This document shows positions 32,529 through 41,867 of a DNA stretch of 64,000 nt, in pieces (within the stretch, counting starts at the first letter, position 1; each line of letters starts with the position of its first letter). Source of the DNA: G963422705 sp963422705 (lineage in GTDB: Bacteria > Poribacteria > WGA-4E > WGA-3G); NCBI GenBank assembly GCA_963422705.1, contig OY730443.1, positions 434,001 to 498,000 on the forward strand. Reading direction: 5' to 3'. A program made the translations under genes and the position numbers. The notes below the pieces were generated by a model. That model was given only the letters and a program-made list of their open reading frames with translations. It made no database searches and was not told where the DNA came from.

Positions 32529-33239
32529 ATGCGTCTCCGGGCATCCCGCATTACAAAAACCTTCGGGCATCGCACGATTGTCAAAGACGTTGACATTGCA
32601 ATTGATGCGGGCGAAGTGGTAACGATTTTCGGTCCCAACGGTGCCGGCAAAACTACGTTGATTAAGATTCTCGCGACTCTCCTCCAGCCGACGTCCGGAA
32701 AACTGGAAATTGAAGGGATGGATGCCCTCGCAGATGCGATTTCTATTCGTCGCTGCCTGGGTGTCATCATCCACGAATCCTTGGCATATCCTGAATTTAG
32801 TCCGCACCAGAACCTAAAGTTCTTCGGGCGCATGTACGGGGTTAAGCCGCTAGAGGAACGATGCACAATGCTGCTTGATGAAGTCGGATTGAGCCATTTT
32901 GCGTATGAACCTCTACGGGTTTTTTCGCGAGGCATGACGCAGCGCTTTATGATAGCTAGGGCATTGCTGCATCACCCTTCAGTGCTTCTCTTTGATGAAC
33001 CCTTTTCCGGACTCGATGCCACCGCAAAGCAGTTTATGCTACAGCGCATTGAACAAGAAAAACGGAACGGCAGAGCGATTCTCATTACCACACACAACAT
33101 AGACTTAGGATACCTTGCTGGTACAAGGTTTCTTTTTATGATAAATGGCAAACTTGAAGGTATCGCGAGCAAAGAGCAAATTAAGGCAGACGTTTTAGTG
33201 AAGCGTTATGAATCGCGACTGATAGAGCGAAATGAGTGA
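32529..33239 (+). CDS. ccmA: Haem exporter ATP-binding protein CcmA
   Basis: ATPase of the CcmAB transporter that releases haem-loaded CcmE in System I cytochrome c maturation. Walker A is FGPNGAGKTTLIK, the signature is FSRGMTQRF (a family variant of LSGGQ), Walker B is VLLFDEPFSGLDA and the switch histidine is in ILITTHNID. I take ATG 32529 (MRLRASRITKTFG), where family homology starts; the longer frame to 32439 is not supported and no clear ribosome binding site is seen. CcmB follows 95 bases on, which supports CcmA over a generic ABC ATPase. Confidence 0.88.
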   Translation: MRLRASRITKTFGHRTIVKDVDIAIDAGEVVTIFGPNGAGKTTLIKILATLLQPTSGKLEIEGMDALADAISIRRCLGVIIHESLAYPEFSPHQNLKFFGRMYGVKPLEERCTMLLDEVGLSHFAYEPLRVFSRGMTQRFMIARALLHHPSVLLFDEPFSGLDATAKQFMLQRIEQEKRNGRAILITTHNIDLGYLAGTRFLFMINGKLEGIASKEQIKADVLVKRYESRLIERNE

Positions 33240-33334
33240 TGCGAATTGGAAGTCTATTCCATCGCAAAACGACTGCGGCGCCATGTTAAGCCACAGAGAA
33301 GGGCATCGGGAATCACTACGGATTTTAAAGGGTT

Positions 33335-34027
33335 ATGGAGGCACTCCGTCAAATTAATTGGCTGATTCGAAAAGATTTAAGGCTCCAATTCCAATCAAAG
33401 GAGACGTTGGCACTCATCTTTGTCTTTAGTTTGTTAGTTGTTCTCATTTTTGCTTTTGCATTTGGCCCGATTTTCCCGGAGAAAGCAGAACGCGGCAAAT
33501 TAACCGCCAGTGTACTCTGGGCAGCTTTTGTCTTCACCGGGGTTATTACCTTAAACCGCTCATTTGCCGTGGAACGGGCCAGCGGGGCTTTGCATGGCAT
33601 CCGGCTTACCGGTGTTGATGCAAGCAATTTCTACCTCTCCAAAGTGTTTAGCAACCTCATTTTTCTATTTCTATTGGAACTTGTTATCACACCGCTTGCT
33701 CTCCAATTTTTAGAGCTATTGGATGTGATGACGGTGAACGTTCTGGTTAACTTGCTTGGGGTGCTTAGCATTGCCACCCTCGGTTTCTGTGCGGTAGGCG
33801 TGCTACTTTCCGTCATGTCAACAACTACTAGTGGTGGTGAAAGTCTCCTCTCTGTCCTCCTATTCCCGCTCATCATTCCGATTATTATGGGTGGTGCGAA
33901 ATGCACCGTCACCCTCCTAGTCACCGGCGGTTTGGAAGGCGGTTTTTGGCTAACTTTATTGGTGGGGTACAGTCTCGTGTTTTTAACAGCCGCCTATCTG
34001 CTCGCCGAGGTGGTTATTGAGGAATAG
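33335..34027 (+). CDS. ccmB: Haem exporter membrane protein CcmB
   Basis: Membrane partner of CcmA, 230 residues with six hydrophobic segments. The N-terminal cytoplasmic part LIRKDLRLQFQSKETLALI and the RSFAVERASGALHGIRL loop are typical of CcmB. The ATG at 33335 follows AAAGGG closely. The pair ccmA-ccmB is 8 kb from ccmEFH; ccmC and ccmD are not in the window. Confidence 0.9.
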   Translation: MEALRQINWLIRKDLRLQFQSKETLALIFVFSLLVVLIFAFAFGPIFPEKAERGKLTASVLWAAFVFTGVITLNRSFAVERASGALHGIRLTGVDASNFYLSKVFSNLIFLFLLELVITPLALQFLELLDVMTVNVLVNLLGVLSIATLGFCAVGVLLSVMSTTTSGGESLLSVLLFPLIIPIIMGGAKCTVTLLVTGGLEGGFWLTLLVGYSLVFLTAAYLLAEVVIEE

Positions 34028-34186
34028 CTTTTGTCTCCATAAGCACTGTTAGGAATTTCAAGAACGGGAATTCTTTGAAATACTCACTTCTGGAATATTC
34101 CGCGTTTCTCGTCCTGTTTAGTAAACGCTTATCTAACCAACCCGTCGGTTTCTCTAAACCTGACGGAAAGAAAGGTACGGAATCAA

Positions 34187-35488
34187 TTGTCAGAAATTAT
34201 CGATGTTCATGCAAGGGAAATTTTAGATTCGCGTGGTAACCCCACGGTTGAAGTTGACGTTAATTTAGCATCAGGTGCGCGCGGTAGGGCGGCCGTCCCG
34301 TCAGGGGCCTCGACAGGTGAACATGAAGCTGTGGAACTGCGCGATAAGGTTATGAGCCGCTATTTGGGCAAAGGTGTTCAAAACGCGGTTCATAACGTCA
34401 ATACCGCGATTGCGGATGCCCTCGCCGGGCAAGATGTTTTCGCGCAGAACCATATCGACAAGACGATGTGTGAACTGGATGGTACTGAGAACAAAGGATA
34501 TCTCGGTGCGAATGCCATCTTGGGGGTATCCCTCGCCGTTGCAAAAGCCGCAGCGGATGAGCTCGGACAGCCGTTATATCGCTACATCGGCGGAACGAAC
34601 GCGAAAAAACTCCCGCTACCGATGATGAATATCCTCAACGGGGGTTCGCACGCCGACAACAATGTGGATATTCAAGAATTCATGATAATGCCTGTGGGCG
34701 CCGAGAACTTCGCAGAAGCACTGCGGATGGGTACCGAGATTTTTCACAATCTTAAGGCAGTCTTACAGGACTACGATTATAATACCGCTGTCGGCGACGA
34801 GGGCGGTTTCGCGCCCAACCTCAAATCAAATGAGGAAGCGATTCAAGTTATCCTTGAAGCGATTGAACGCGCTGATTACGTTGCTGGAGACGATGTGCTC
34901 TTGGCACTCGATGCAGCTGCTAGTGAATTTTACAACGCCACTACCGCTACCTACGAATTGAATACCGAAACAAAATCTACGAAATCAGCAGAGGAGATGG
35001 TTGAATTTTACAGCGAACTCTGTGCCAAATACCCGATTATCTCCATTGAAGACGGCATGGATGAAAACGATTGGAACGGCTGGAAACTTCTCACTGAAGC
35101 AATCGGCGGTACCGTCCAACTTGTTGGCGATGACCTGTTTGTTACAAACACACTTCGCTTGGAACAAGGTATCAAACAAGGTATTGGTAATTCTATTCTG
35201 ATTAAAGTCAACCAAATTGGCACGTTGACAGAAACGCTTGACGCGATAGAACTCGCTCGCCGCTTTAACTACACCGCTGTCGTCTCACACCGCTCCGGTG
35301 AAACGGAGGATACCACGATTGCTGAGCTCGTTGTCGGCACAAACACAGGACAGATTAAGGCCGGTTCGCTCTCCCGGACGGAACGTGTCTGCAAGTATAA
35401 CCAACTTCTCCGTATCGAGGAGGAACTCGGTGAAAGTGCCGTTTTTAATGGGAATCAGGTCTTCTATAACCTAGGGAAAACACATTGA
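34187..35488 (+). CDS. eno: Enolase
   Basis: Interconverts 2-phosphoglycerate and phosphoenolpyruvate in glycolysis. The 433-residue chain has IIDVHAREILDSRGNPTVEV at the N-terminus, GASTGEHEAVELRD, the metal ligands in LALDAAASEFY, ISIEDGMDENDW and VGDDLFVTN, the catalytic lysine in NSILIKVNQIGTLTE, and SHRSGETEDTTIAEL. The start is TTG 34187 (then CAGAAATTATC): this is where family sequence starts and AAGGTACGG precedes it. Confidence 0.97.
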   Translation: MSEIIDVHAREILDSRGNPTVEVDVNLASGARGRAAVPSGASTGEHEAVELRDKVMSRYLGKGVQNAVHNVNTAIADALAGQDVFAQNHIDKTMCELDGTENKGYLGANAILGVSLAVAKAAADELGQPLYRYIGGTNAKKLPLPMMNILNGGSHADNNVDIQEFMIMPVGAENFAEALRMGTEIFHNLKAVLQDYDYNTAVGDEGGFAPNLKSNEEAIQVILEAIERADYVAGDDVLLALDAAASEFYNATTATYELNTETKSTKSAEEMVEFYSELCAKYPIISIEDGMDENDWNGWKLLTEAIGGTVQLVGDDLFVTNTLRLEQGIKQGIGNSILIKVNQIGTLTETLDAIELARRFNYTAVVSHRSGETEDTTIAELVVGTNTGQIKAGSLSRTERVCKYNQLLRIEEELGESAVFNGNQVFYNLGKTH

Positions 35489-35575
35489 ATTGAAAGGTAT
35501 CTTGTGCGCTACTCGCAAGGAAACCGTCAATGTCACCTCCACTTACGCAATAAACGCCCTTGAAAGGACTACTTT

Positions 35576-35863
35576 ATGCACATCGTTCGTTACGTTCTTT
35601 TTCTTATCGCCCTCGCCTTGCTCGGGGCAAGCATTCAGCAATTTATCAACGGCTACCGCGCTTGGCAGGCAGCCCAACTTGCTGAGCAATCCTATTTAGC
35701 AGAACTCAAGTACCTTGAAGAGGAACGTGATAGGCTTAAGCACCGCATTCAACTCCTAAAAACGGATGAACTCACGAAACAGCGCCTCGCTCGAAAACGA
35801 ATGGGTTACATAAAATCCGGTGAGCTCAAATACAAAATTGTCAAACCAAAAATGAAATTTTGA
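35576..35863 (+). CDS. FtsB/DivIC-like septum protein
   Basis: A 95-residue single-pass protein: a membrane helix (IVRYVLFLIALALLGASIQQ) followed by a coiled coil (AELKYLEEERDRLKHRIQLL) and a short tail (KRMGYIKSGE) that matches the GYVRPGE-like end of the FtsB/DivIC family. Its place after enolase is the classical eno-ftsB arrangement, supporting a role in cell division. GAAAGGAC precedes the ATG. Confidence 0.85.
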   Translation: MHIVRYVLFLIALALLGASIQQFINGYRAWQAAQLAEQSYLAELKYLEEERDRLKHRIQLLKTDELTKQRLARKRMGYIKSGELKYKIVKPKMKF

Positions 35864-35882
35864 ACCATTCCGACTGTTCCTC

Positions 35883-36026
35883 ATGAGCTCCGTCCTGTTC
35901 GGATGCAAGAAAATCCAAAAAGTCGATACCTTTGAAGATGTAGCAATGGCCGCGCCCTGCACTGACGGTAAGCGCGTTATTAATGTCGGCTTCGATCCTC
36001 GCTTTGAACCAGTGAGCTACAGCTAG
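35883..36026 (+). CDS. Short open frame before the mod array
   Basis: A 47-codon frame (starting MSSVLFGCKKIQKVDTFED, ending GFDPRFEPVSYS) that lies between the FtsB-like gene and the first mod. No ribosome binding site or family is recognised; it may be the tail of a gene lost when the array arrived. Confidence 0.3.
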   Translation: MSSVLFGCKKIQKVDTFEDVAMAAPCTDGKRVINVGFDPRFEPVSYS

Positions 36027-36045
36027 CGGAAAAAAAGGAAACCGT

Positions 36046-37764
36046 ATGTTATCAAACTTCAACGAAAAACTTATCGCACTCCTCAAAACCGACGCGCGTT
36101 TTGTCGATGACGCCGGCGAACTCATCATCGCCACCGTCAGGATTCACGCGTGGCAACTTGAACAGGGGCTGATTACCTTGTTAATGAGTGATAAAGAGAT
36201 AGAGCAGAAGTTTTTTAACAACATTAACGGACGCTGGGTTTTCAATTACAATACCTTCATCACCTACATCTCACAGAAAAACTTTTTTGGTAATTCCTAC
36301 ACCCGATTTCGAAATAAAATCGGATTGAACTGTGACGATAAGTACCTATCGCAACGCGGCGATGTCGTCCTCGTTTGGCCCTACAAGGATTGTGTGCTTG
36401 AGGGTGGACAGACGCGTGAGGAGGAGACGCGTCAAGAGCTATTCTTCAATGAATACCTCGCCGAAGATGAAATCAGCTGTCTGTTTCATCCGAAGGTGCT
36501 CACCGGCTGGAAACGCCACACGGATGTTGGCGGAAAATCGGTGTCTGATATCAAACGGGATGCAGACGGTACCATACGCGAAAACCTTATCATCAAGGGG
36601 AATAACCTGCTAGCACTACATAGTTTGAAGCAGCAGTTCCATGGAAAAGTGAAGTTAATCTACATCGACGCGCCGTATAATACTGGGAATGATAGTTTCG
36701 GTTATAACAATCGTTTTAATCATTCAAGTTGGTTGACTTTTATGAAGAATCGGTTAGAGATGGCTCACGAATTACTTACCGATGATGGCTCAATTTACCT
36801 GCAATTAGACTCTAACGAAGTACATTATTGTAAAATTCTCATGGATGAAATATTCGGACGTAAAAATTTCCAGAGGGAAATTATCTGGGATATTTCTGTT
36901 CTGTCAGGCTATAAGACTCAGACGAAAAATTGGATTCGTGGGCATGAAACCCTTTTATTTTATTCAAAAGGACCAAATTTTTACTTTAACAAGCTTACTG
37001 TGCCTCATGATGATAAATATCTAGCCCGATTTGACAAAGTTGATGAAAAAGGTGAAAAGTACTTTGATGGGAGAGGGAAAAGACGATATTTACGAGATAC
37101 AATAGAGAAAGGGAAAGCTATTGGCGATGTCTGGTCAGATCTCATGTCTTTCCAGCAGCTACCGACATCAAAAGAAAAGCTTGGTTTTGACACCCAGAAA
37201 ACTGAGGCTTTACTAGCAAGAATAATAAATTCAGCGACTCAGGAAGGCGACATAGTTCTTGATTTCTTTTCAGGAAGTGGTACAACGGTTGCAGTCGCAC
37301 ATAAACTCAAGCGTCGCTGGATAGCTATTGAGCAACTTGAATCCCAAATTAATATCCTCTTGAAACGCCTGGCTGCTGTAATTAACGGAGACTCGTCAGG
37401 TATTTCCAAATCGGTGGGCTGGCAAGGGGGCGGTAATTTCCTCTACTGCGAACTGATGCCGTATAACCAAACTTACATGGATAAAATTGAAGCTGCGGAC
37501 TCGTCTGAAGAACTGGTAAGGCTCTGGCACAACATAGCAGCGGGTGCGTTCCTGAACTGGTATGTTAACCCGGAAGTGCCGGAAGATGCTGTGGGTGATT
37601 TCATCGCCATCGGGCAGACAGAAAATGGATTGCATAAACAGAAACAGCTGCTAATGGAGTTGCTAGATAAGAATCAACTCTATGTCAATCTTTCGGAGAT
37701 AGAAGATGCCGATTTTGGCATCAGTGAAGAAGATAAGCGGCTCAACAAAGCCTTTTATACATAA
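36046..37764 (+). CDS. mod: Type III restriction-modification DNA methyltransferase, copy 1
   Basis: Mod subunit of a Type III system: binds the recognition site and methylates adenine N6 from S-adenosylmethionine. The 572 residues have three zones: a conserved N-terminal block (1 to about 215) ending in motif IV (LIYIDAPYNTGND, residues 208-211 DAPY), a variable central recognition region (about 235-400, with SVLSGYKTQTKNWIRGHETL), then motif I (VLDFFSGSGTT, 407-413) and a conserved C-terminal block from GISKSVGWQGGGNF. The IV-before-I order marks a beta-class N6-adenine enzyme. AAAGGAAA precedes the ATG. Shortest of the five copies; the next follows after six bases. Confidence 0.92.
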   Translation: MLSNFNEKLIALLKTDARFVDDAGELIIATVRIHAWQLEQGLITLLMSDKEIEQKFFNNINGRWVFNYNTFITYISQKNFFGNSYTRFRNKIGLNCDDKYLSQRGDVVLVWPYKDCVLEGGQTREEETRQELFFNEYLAEDEISCLFHPKVLTGWKRHTDVGGKSVSDIKRDADGTIRENLIIKGNNLLALHSLKQQFHGKVKLIYIDAPYNTGNDSFGYNNRFNHSSWLTFMKNRLEMAHELLTDDGSIYLQLDSNEVHYCKILMDEIFGRKNFQREIIWDISVLSGYKTQTKNWIRGHETLLFYSKGPNFYFNKLTVPHDDKYLARFDKVDEKGEKYFDGRGKRRYLRDTIEKGKAIGDVWSDLMSFQQLPTSKEKLGFDTQKTEALLARIINSATQEGDIVLDFFSGSGTTVAVAHKLKRRWIAIEQLESQINILLKRLAAVINGDSSGISKSVGWQGGGNFLYCELMPYNQTYMDKIEAADSSEELVRLWHNIAAGAFLNWYVNPEVPEDAVGDFIAIGQTENGLHKQKQLLMELLDKNQLYVNLSEIEDADFGISEEDKRLNKAFYT

Positions 37765-37770
37765 CTCATC

Positions 37771-39702
37771 ATGTTAACAGCAAACTTTCACGATAAACTC
37801 GTGACACTCCTCAAAACCGACGTGCGTTTTGTCGATGCCACCGGCGAACTCATCATCGCCACTGTCAGGAATCATGCGTGGCAACTTGAACAGGGGCTGA
37901 TTACCTTGTTAATGAGTGATAAAGAGATAGAGCAGAAGTTCTTTAACGACATTAACGGGCGCTGGGTTTTCAATTACAATACCTTCATCACCTACATCTC
38001 ACAGAAAAACTTTTTTGGTAATTCCTACACCCGATTTCGAAATAAAATCGGATTGAACTGTGACGATAAGTACCTATCGCAATGCGGCGATGTCGCCCTC
38101 GTTTGGCCCTACAAGGATTGTGTGCTTGAGGGTGGACAGACGCGTGAGGAGGAGACGCGTCAAGAGCTATTCTTCAATGAATACCTCGCCGAAGATGAAA
38201 TCAGCTGTCTGTTTCATCCGAAGGTGCTCACCGGCTGGAAACGCCACACGGATGTTGACGGAAAATCGGTGTCTGATATCAAACGGGATGCAGACGGTAC
38301 CATACGCGAAAACCTTCTCATCAAGGGAAATAACCTGCTAGTACTACATAGTTTGAAGCAGCAGTTCTATGGAAAAGTGAAGTTAATCTACATCGACGCG
38401 CCGTATAATACTGGGAATGATTCGTTTCAATACAATGATAGTTTTACGCGTTCAACGTGGTTAACTTTTATGAAAAATCGGTTGGAAGTTGCGAGGGGAC
38501 TGCTTAAAAAAGATGGCTTTCTTATGGTTCAGATTGACAATCGGGAACTCGCCTATTTAAAGTGCCTCTGTGATGAGGTGTTCGGTATTGACAATTTTAG
38601 GAACGGAATTATCGTTAAGAAAGGGCAAAAGAATCTCCAAAAGCAGTTTGACTTTATTGATAAATTGAATGCGGGTTATGATACGATTCTCTATTATAGC
38701 AAAGATAGCACTGTTAAAATCCCAAATTTATTTAAGTCGCTTGAGAGTCGCCGTACTAGTTCATGGAACAATCACTGGCGTGGTACCAATCGCCCAACGA
38801 TGCGATTTGAACTGTTCGGAATCGCACCAGAAATGGGGCAGTGGAGATGGGCAAAAGAGCGAACCTTAAAAGCGGTGCATAATTACAAAACGCTGATTGC
38901 TTATATTCAGAAACAGGAAATTGCTGAGGATGTACTAACTGATGAACGTATTGATGAGTATTATCGCGAATACATGCGAGAAAATAGTATCTTGGAGAAT
39001 TCAGATTTTGAATTGGTGCGACTCAGCAAAAATGGCACCCCGGAACACTACATTCCCGCAACGGATAAAATTTTGATGAGTGAAAATTGGATGGATATTA
39101 ACGTTGCCGGGCGTCAATCAGCATTTGAACATGAAAAAAATGAAGCTATCTTGGAACGAATTTTAGGGTGGTTGACAGGAAATGATAATATTATTTTAGA
39201 CTTTTTCGCCGGTTCTGCTACGACAGCTGCAGTTGCTCACAAGATGAATCGACAATGGATTGCTGTTGAGCAGATGGATTATGTAGAAACTATCGCAGTG
39301 GAACGATTAAAAAAAGTGATTGCGGCAGAACCAGGCGGGATTTCCAAATCGATGAACTGGCAAGGGGGCGGTAATTTCCTCTACTGCGAACTGATGCCGT
39401 ATAACCAAACCTACATGAATAAAATTGAAGCTGCGGACTCGTCTGAAGAACTGGTAAGGCTCTGGCACAACATAGCAGCGGGTGCGTTCCTGAACTGGTA
39501 TGTTAACCCGGAAGTGCCGGAAGATGCTGTGGGCGATTTCATCGCCATCGGGCAGACAGAAAATGGATTGCATAAACAAAAACAGCTGCTAATGGAGTTG
39601 CTAGATAAGAATCAACTCTATGTCAATCTTTCGGAGATAGAAGATGCCGATTTTGGCATCAGTGAAGAAGATAAGCGGCTCAACAAAGCCTTTTATACAT
39701 AA
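37771..39702 (+). CDS. mod: Type III restriction-modification DNA methyltransferase, copy 2
   Basis: Second of five tandem Mod subunits; 643 residues. N-terminal and C-terminal blocks nearly identical to copy 1, but the central region is different (GIIVKKGQKNLQKQFDFIDK; WRGTNRPTMRFELFGIAPEM), implying a different target. Motif IV again reads DAPY; motif I reads ILDFFAGSATT, with alanine where the last glycine of FxGxG is expected, so methyl-donor binding could be affected. It opens with MLTANFHDKLVTLLKTD, shared with copy 3 and unlike the MLSNFN opening of copies 1, 4 and 5. Six bases separate it from each neighbour. Confidence 0.9.
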   Translation: MLTANFHDKLVTLLKTDVRFVDATGELIIATVRNHAWQLEQGLITLLMSDKEIEQKFFNDINGRWVFNYNTFITYISQKNFFGNSYTRFRNKIGLNCDDKYLSQCGDVALVWPYKDCVLEGGQTREEETRQELFFNEYLAEDEISCLFHPKVLTGWKRHTDVDGKSVSDIKRDADGTIRENLLIKGNNLLVLHSLKQQFYGKVKLIYIDAPYNTGNDSFQYNDSFTRSTWLTFMKNRLEVARGLLKKDGFLMVQIDNRELAYLKCLCDEVFGIDNFRNGIIVKKGQKNLQKQFDFIDKLNAGYDTILYYSKDSTVKIPNLFKSLESRRTSSWNNHWRGTNRPTMRFELFGIAPEMGQWRWAKERTLKAVHNYKTLIAYIQKQEIAEDVLTDERIDEYYREYMRENSILENSDFELVRLSKNGTPEHYIPATDKILMSENWMDINVAGRQSAFEHEKNEAILERILGWLTGNDNIILDFFAGSATTAAVAHKMNRQWIAVEQMDYVETIAVERLKKVIAAEPGGISKSMNWQGGGNFLYCELMPYNQTYMNKIEAADSSEELVRLWHNIAAGAFLNWYVNPEVPEDAVGDFIAIGQTENGLHKQKQLLMELLDKNQLYVNLSEIEDADFGISEEDKRLNKAFYT

Positions 39703-39708
39703 CTCATC

Positions 39709-41676
39709 ATGTTAACAGCAAACTTTCACGATAAACTCGTAACACTCCTCAAAACCGACGCGCGTTTTGTCGATGACACCGGCGAACTCATCATCGCCAC
39801 CGTCAGGAATCACGCGTGGCAACTTGAACATGGGCTAATTCGCTTGTTAATGAGTAATAAAGAGATAGAGCAGAAGTTTTTTAACAACATTAACGGACGC
39901 TGGGTTTTCAATTATAATACCTTCATCACCTACATCGCGGATAAGAACTTCCTTGATGGTTCCTACACCCAATTTCGCAACAGAATCGGATTGAACTATG
40001 ACGATAAGTACCTATCGCAACGCGGTGAGGTTTCACTGGTGTGGCCCTATAAAGATTGTGTGCTTGAGGGTGGACAGACACGTGCCGAGGAGATGCGTCA
40101 AGAGATATTCTTCAATGAATGCCTCGCAGAAGATGAAATTAACCGCCTCCTAGCACCGAAGGTGCTCACCGGCTGGAAACGCCACACGGATGTTGGCGGA
40201 AAACCGGTGTCTGATATCAAACGGGATGCGGACGGTACTATACGCGAAAACCTTATCATCAAAGGGAACAACCTGCTGGCGCTGCATAGTTTGAAGCAGC
40301 AGTTCCGCGGCAAAGTGAAGCTGATTTATATCGACCCGCCGTATAATACAGGGAATGATAGTTTCGGTTATAACAATCGTTTTAATCATTCAAGCTGGTT
40401 GACTTTTATGAAGAATCGGTTGGAAATCGCAACGGAATTGTTGAGGCTTGATGGGGTAATTTTTGTTCAGTGTGACGATAATGAACAGGCGTATCTGAAA
40501 GTTTTAATGGATGAGGTCTTTGGTTCTGGCAATTTTATCGCAAACGCCGTGGTTTTGATAAATAGAAGCGGTAGAGATTATGGAAGTATCGCTCATACGC
40601 ACGAATACCTCCTCATCTATGCAAAAAACCCAAAAACACAACTCAATCTGATAGAAGATTCCCACAAACACTTTGCATATCAAGATGAATGCGGTGGTTT
40701 TAACTTAATGGAATTAAGGAATCGTAATATTCTATTCAATGATAAAACCAGTCCGAATCTATGTTACCCGTTTTATGTTAACCCACTGCGTAAAGATGGT
40801 AATGGACTCTTGGAAGTGGCTTTGGAGCCAAAAGATGGGTTTATTGAGGTGATGCCCTTAAAATCACAAGGGGTACAGACGGTGTGGAGATGGAGCAAGG
40901 CGAAGGTACGTCAAAATTTAAACACAGAAATTATGGGAAAAGCAAAACGTTCTCGCGGTTATATGATTGTTCAAAAGTATAGAAAAACCGTGAGGAGACA
41001 AAGAAGCATTTGGGATGAAAAGGAGTTTGTGAATCAAAGGGGAACCAAACATCTAAAAACATTATTTAATCAACAAAAAGTGTTTGCCTACCCGAAATCT
41101 GAACATATGATTGCCCGGATTCTTGAACTGGGCTCCGATGTCGGAGAACTTGTTCTCGATTTTCACTTAGGTAGCGGTACAACCGCGGCTGTCGCACACA
41201 AAATGGGTAGGCAGTATCTCGGCGTTGAACAAATGGATTATGTAGAAACTATCGCAGTGGAACGATTAAAAAAAGTGATTGCGGCAGAACCAGGCGGGAT
41301 TTCCAAATCGGTGGGCTGGCAAGGGGGCGGTAATTTCCTCTACTGCGAACTGATGCCGTATAACCAAACTTACATGGATAAAATTGAAGCTGCGGACTCG
41401 TCTGAAGAACTGGTAAGGCTCTGGCACAACATAGCAGCGGGTGCGTTCCTGAACTGGTATGTTAACCCGGAAGTGCCGGAAGATGCTGTGGGTGATTTCA
41501 TCGCCATCGGGCAGACAGAAAATGGATTGCATAAACAGAAACAGCTGCTAATGGAGTTGCTAGATAAGAATCAACTCTATGTCAATCTTTCGGAGATAGA
41601 AGATGCCGATTTTGGTATCAGCGAAGAAGATAAGTGGCTCAACAAAGCCTTTTATGGAGGTGCCGACGATGTCTAA
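39709..41676 (+). CDS. mod: Type III restriction-modification DNA methyltransferase, copy 3
   Basis: Third Mod; 655 residues. Conserved N-terminal and C-terminal blocks, unique centre (VVLINRSGRDYGSIAHTHEY; RSIWDEKEFVNQRGTKHLKT). This is the only copy with the canonical motif IV, YIDPPYNTGND; motif I is VLDFHLGSGTT. Residues 75-110 follow the ADKNFLDGSYTQFRNRIGL version shared with copy 4, not the SQKNFFGNSYTRFRNKIGL version of copies 1, 2 and 5. Its 3' end (FYGGADDV) contains the ribosome binding site and overlaps the ATG of a res fragment, as copy 4 does with the intact res. Confidence 0.92.
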   Translation: MLTANFHDKLVTLLKTDARFVDDTGELIIATVRNHAWQLEHGLIRLLMSNKEIEQKFFNNINGRWVFNYNTFITYIADKNFLDGSYTQFRNRIGLNYDDKYLSQRGEVSLVWPYKDCVLEGGQTRAEEMRQEIFFNECLAEDEINRLLAPKVLTGWKRHTDVGGKPVSDIKRDADGTIRENLIIKGNNLLALHSLKQQFRGKVKLIYIDPPYNTGNDSFGYNNRFNHSSWLTFMKNRLEIATELLRLDGVIFVQCDDNEQAYLKVLMDEVFGSGNFIANAVVLINRSGRDYGSIAHTHEYLLIYAKNPKTQLNLIEDSHKHFAYQDECGGFNLMELRNRNILFNDKTSPNLCYPFYVNPLRKDGNGLLEVALEPKDGFIEVMPLKSQGVQTVWRWSKAKVRQNLNTEIMGKAKRSRGYMIVQKYRKTVRRQRSIWDEKEFVNQRGTKHLKTLFNQQKVFAYPKSEHMIARILELGSDVGELVLDFHLGSGTTAAVAHKMGRQYLGVEQMDYVETIAVERLKKVIAAEPGGISKSVGWQGGGNFLYCELMPYNQTYMDKIEAADSSEELVRLWHNIAAGAFLNWYVNPEVPEDAVGDFIAIGQTENGLHKQKQLLMELLDKNQLYVNLSEIEDADFGISEEDKWLNKAFYGGADDV

Positions 41677-41857
41677 ACAATTCCTGTATCAAAAACTTGA
41701 TGCAGTTTTCCAAATCGGCTTACTGAAATCAGAGCAAAATTCTGTAGTAGAATCCTGGCGGCGGATAGAAATTGGGGTGCCATTCTACAACACTGCAGAT
41801 GAAAACGAATTTCGGAAATCCCTTGACGCTGCGTTGAATAATGCAGCCAAAATGTGA
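41669..41857 (+). pseudogene. res: Internally deleted res gene (scar)
   Basis: A 62-codon frame whose first ~20 residues (MSKQFLYQKLDAVFQ) match the start of the intact Res and whose last ~35 (GVPFYNTADENEFRKSLDA, NNAAKM) match its end; about 800 codons between are gone. The join (about 41730-41790) carries sequence resembling the DNA at 46264-46306 of the intact gene with small changes. The helicase and nuclease parts are entirely missing. It shows that a second mod-res unit once stood here. Confidence 0.9.
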
Positions 41858-41867
41858 AGGAAACCGC

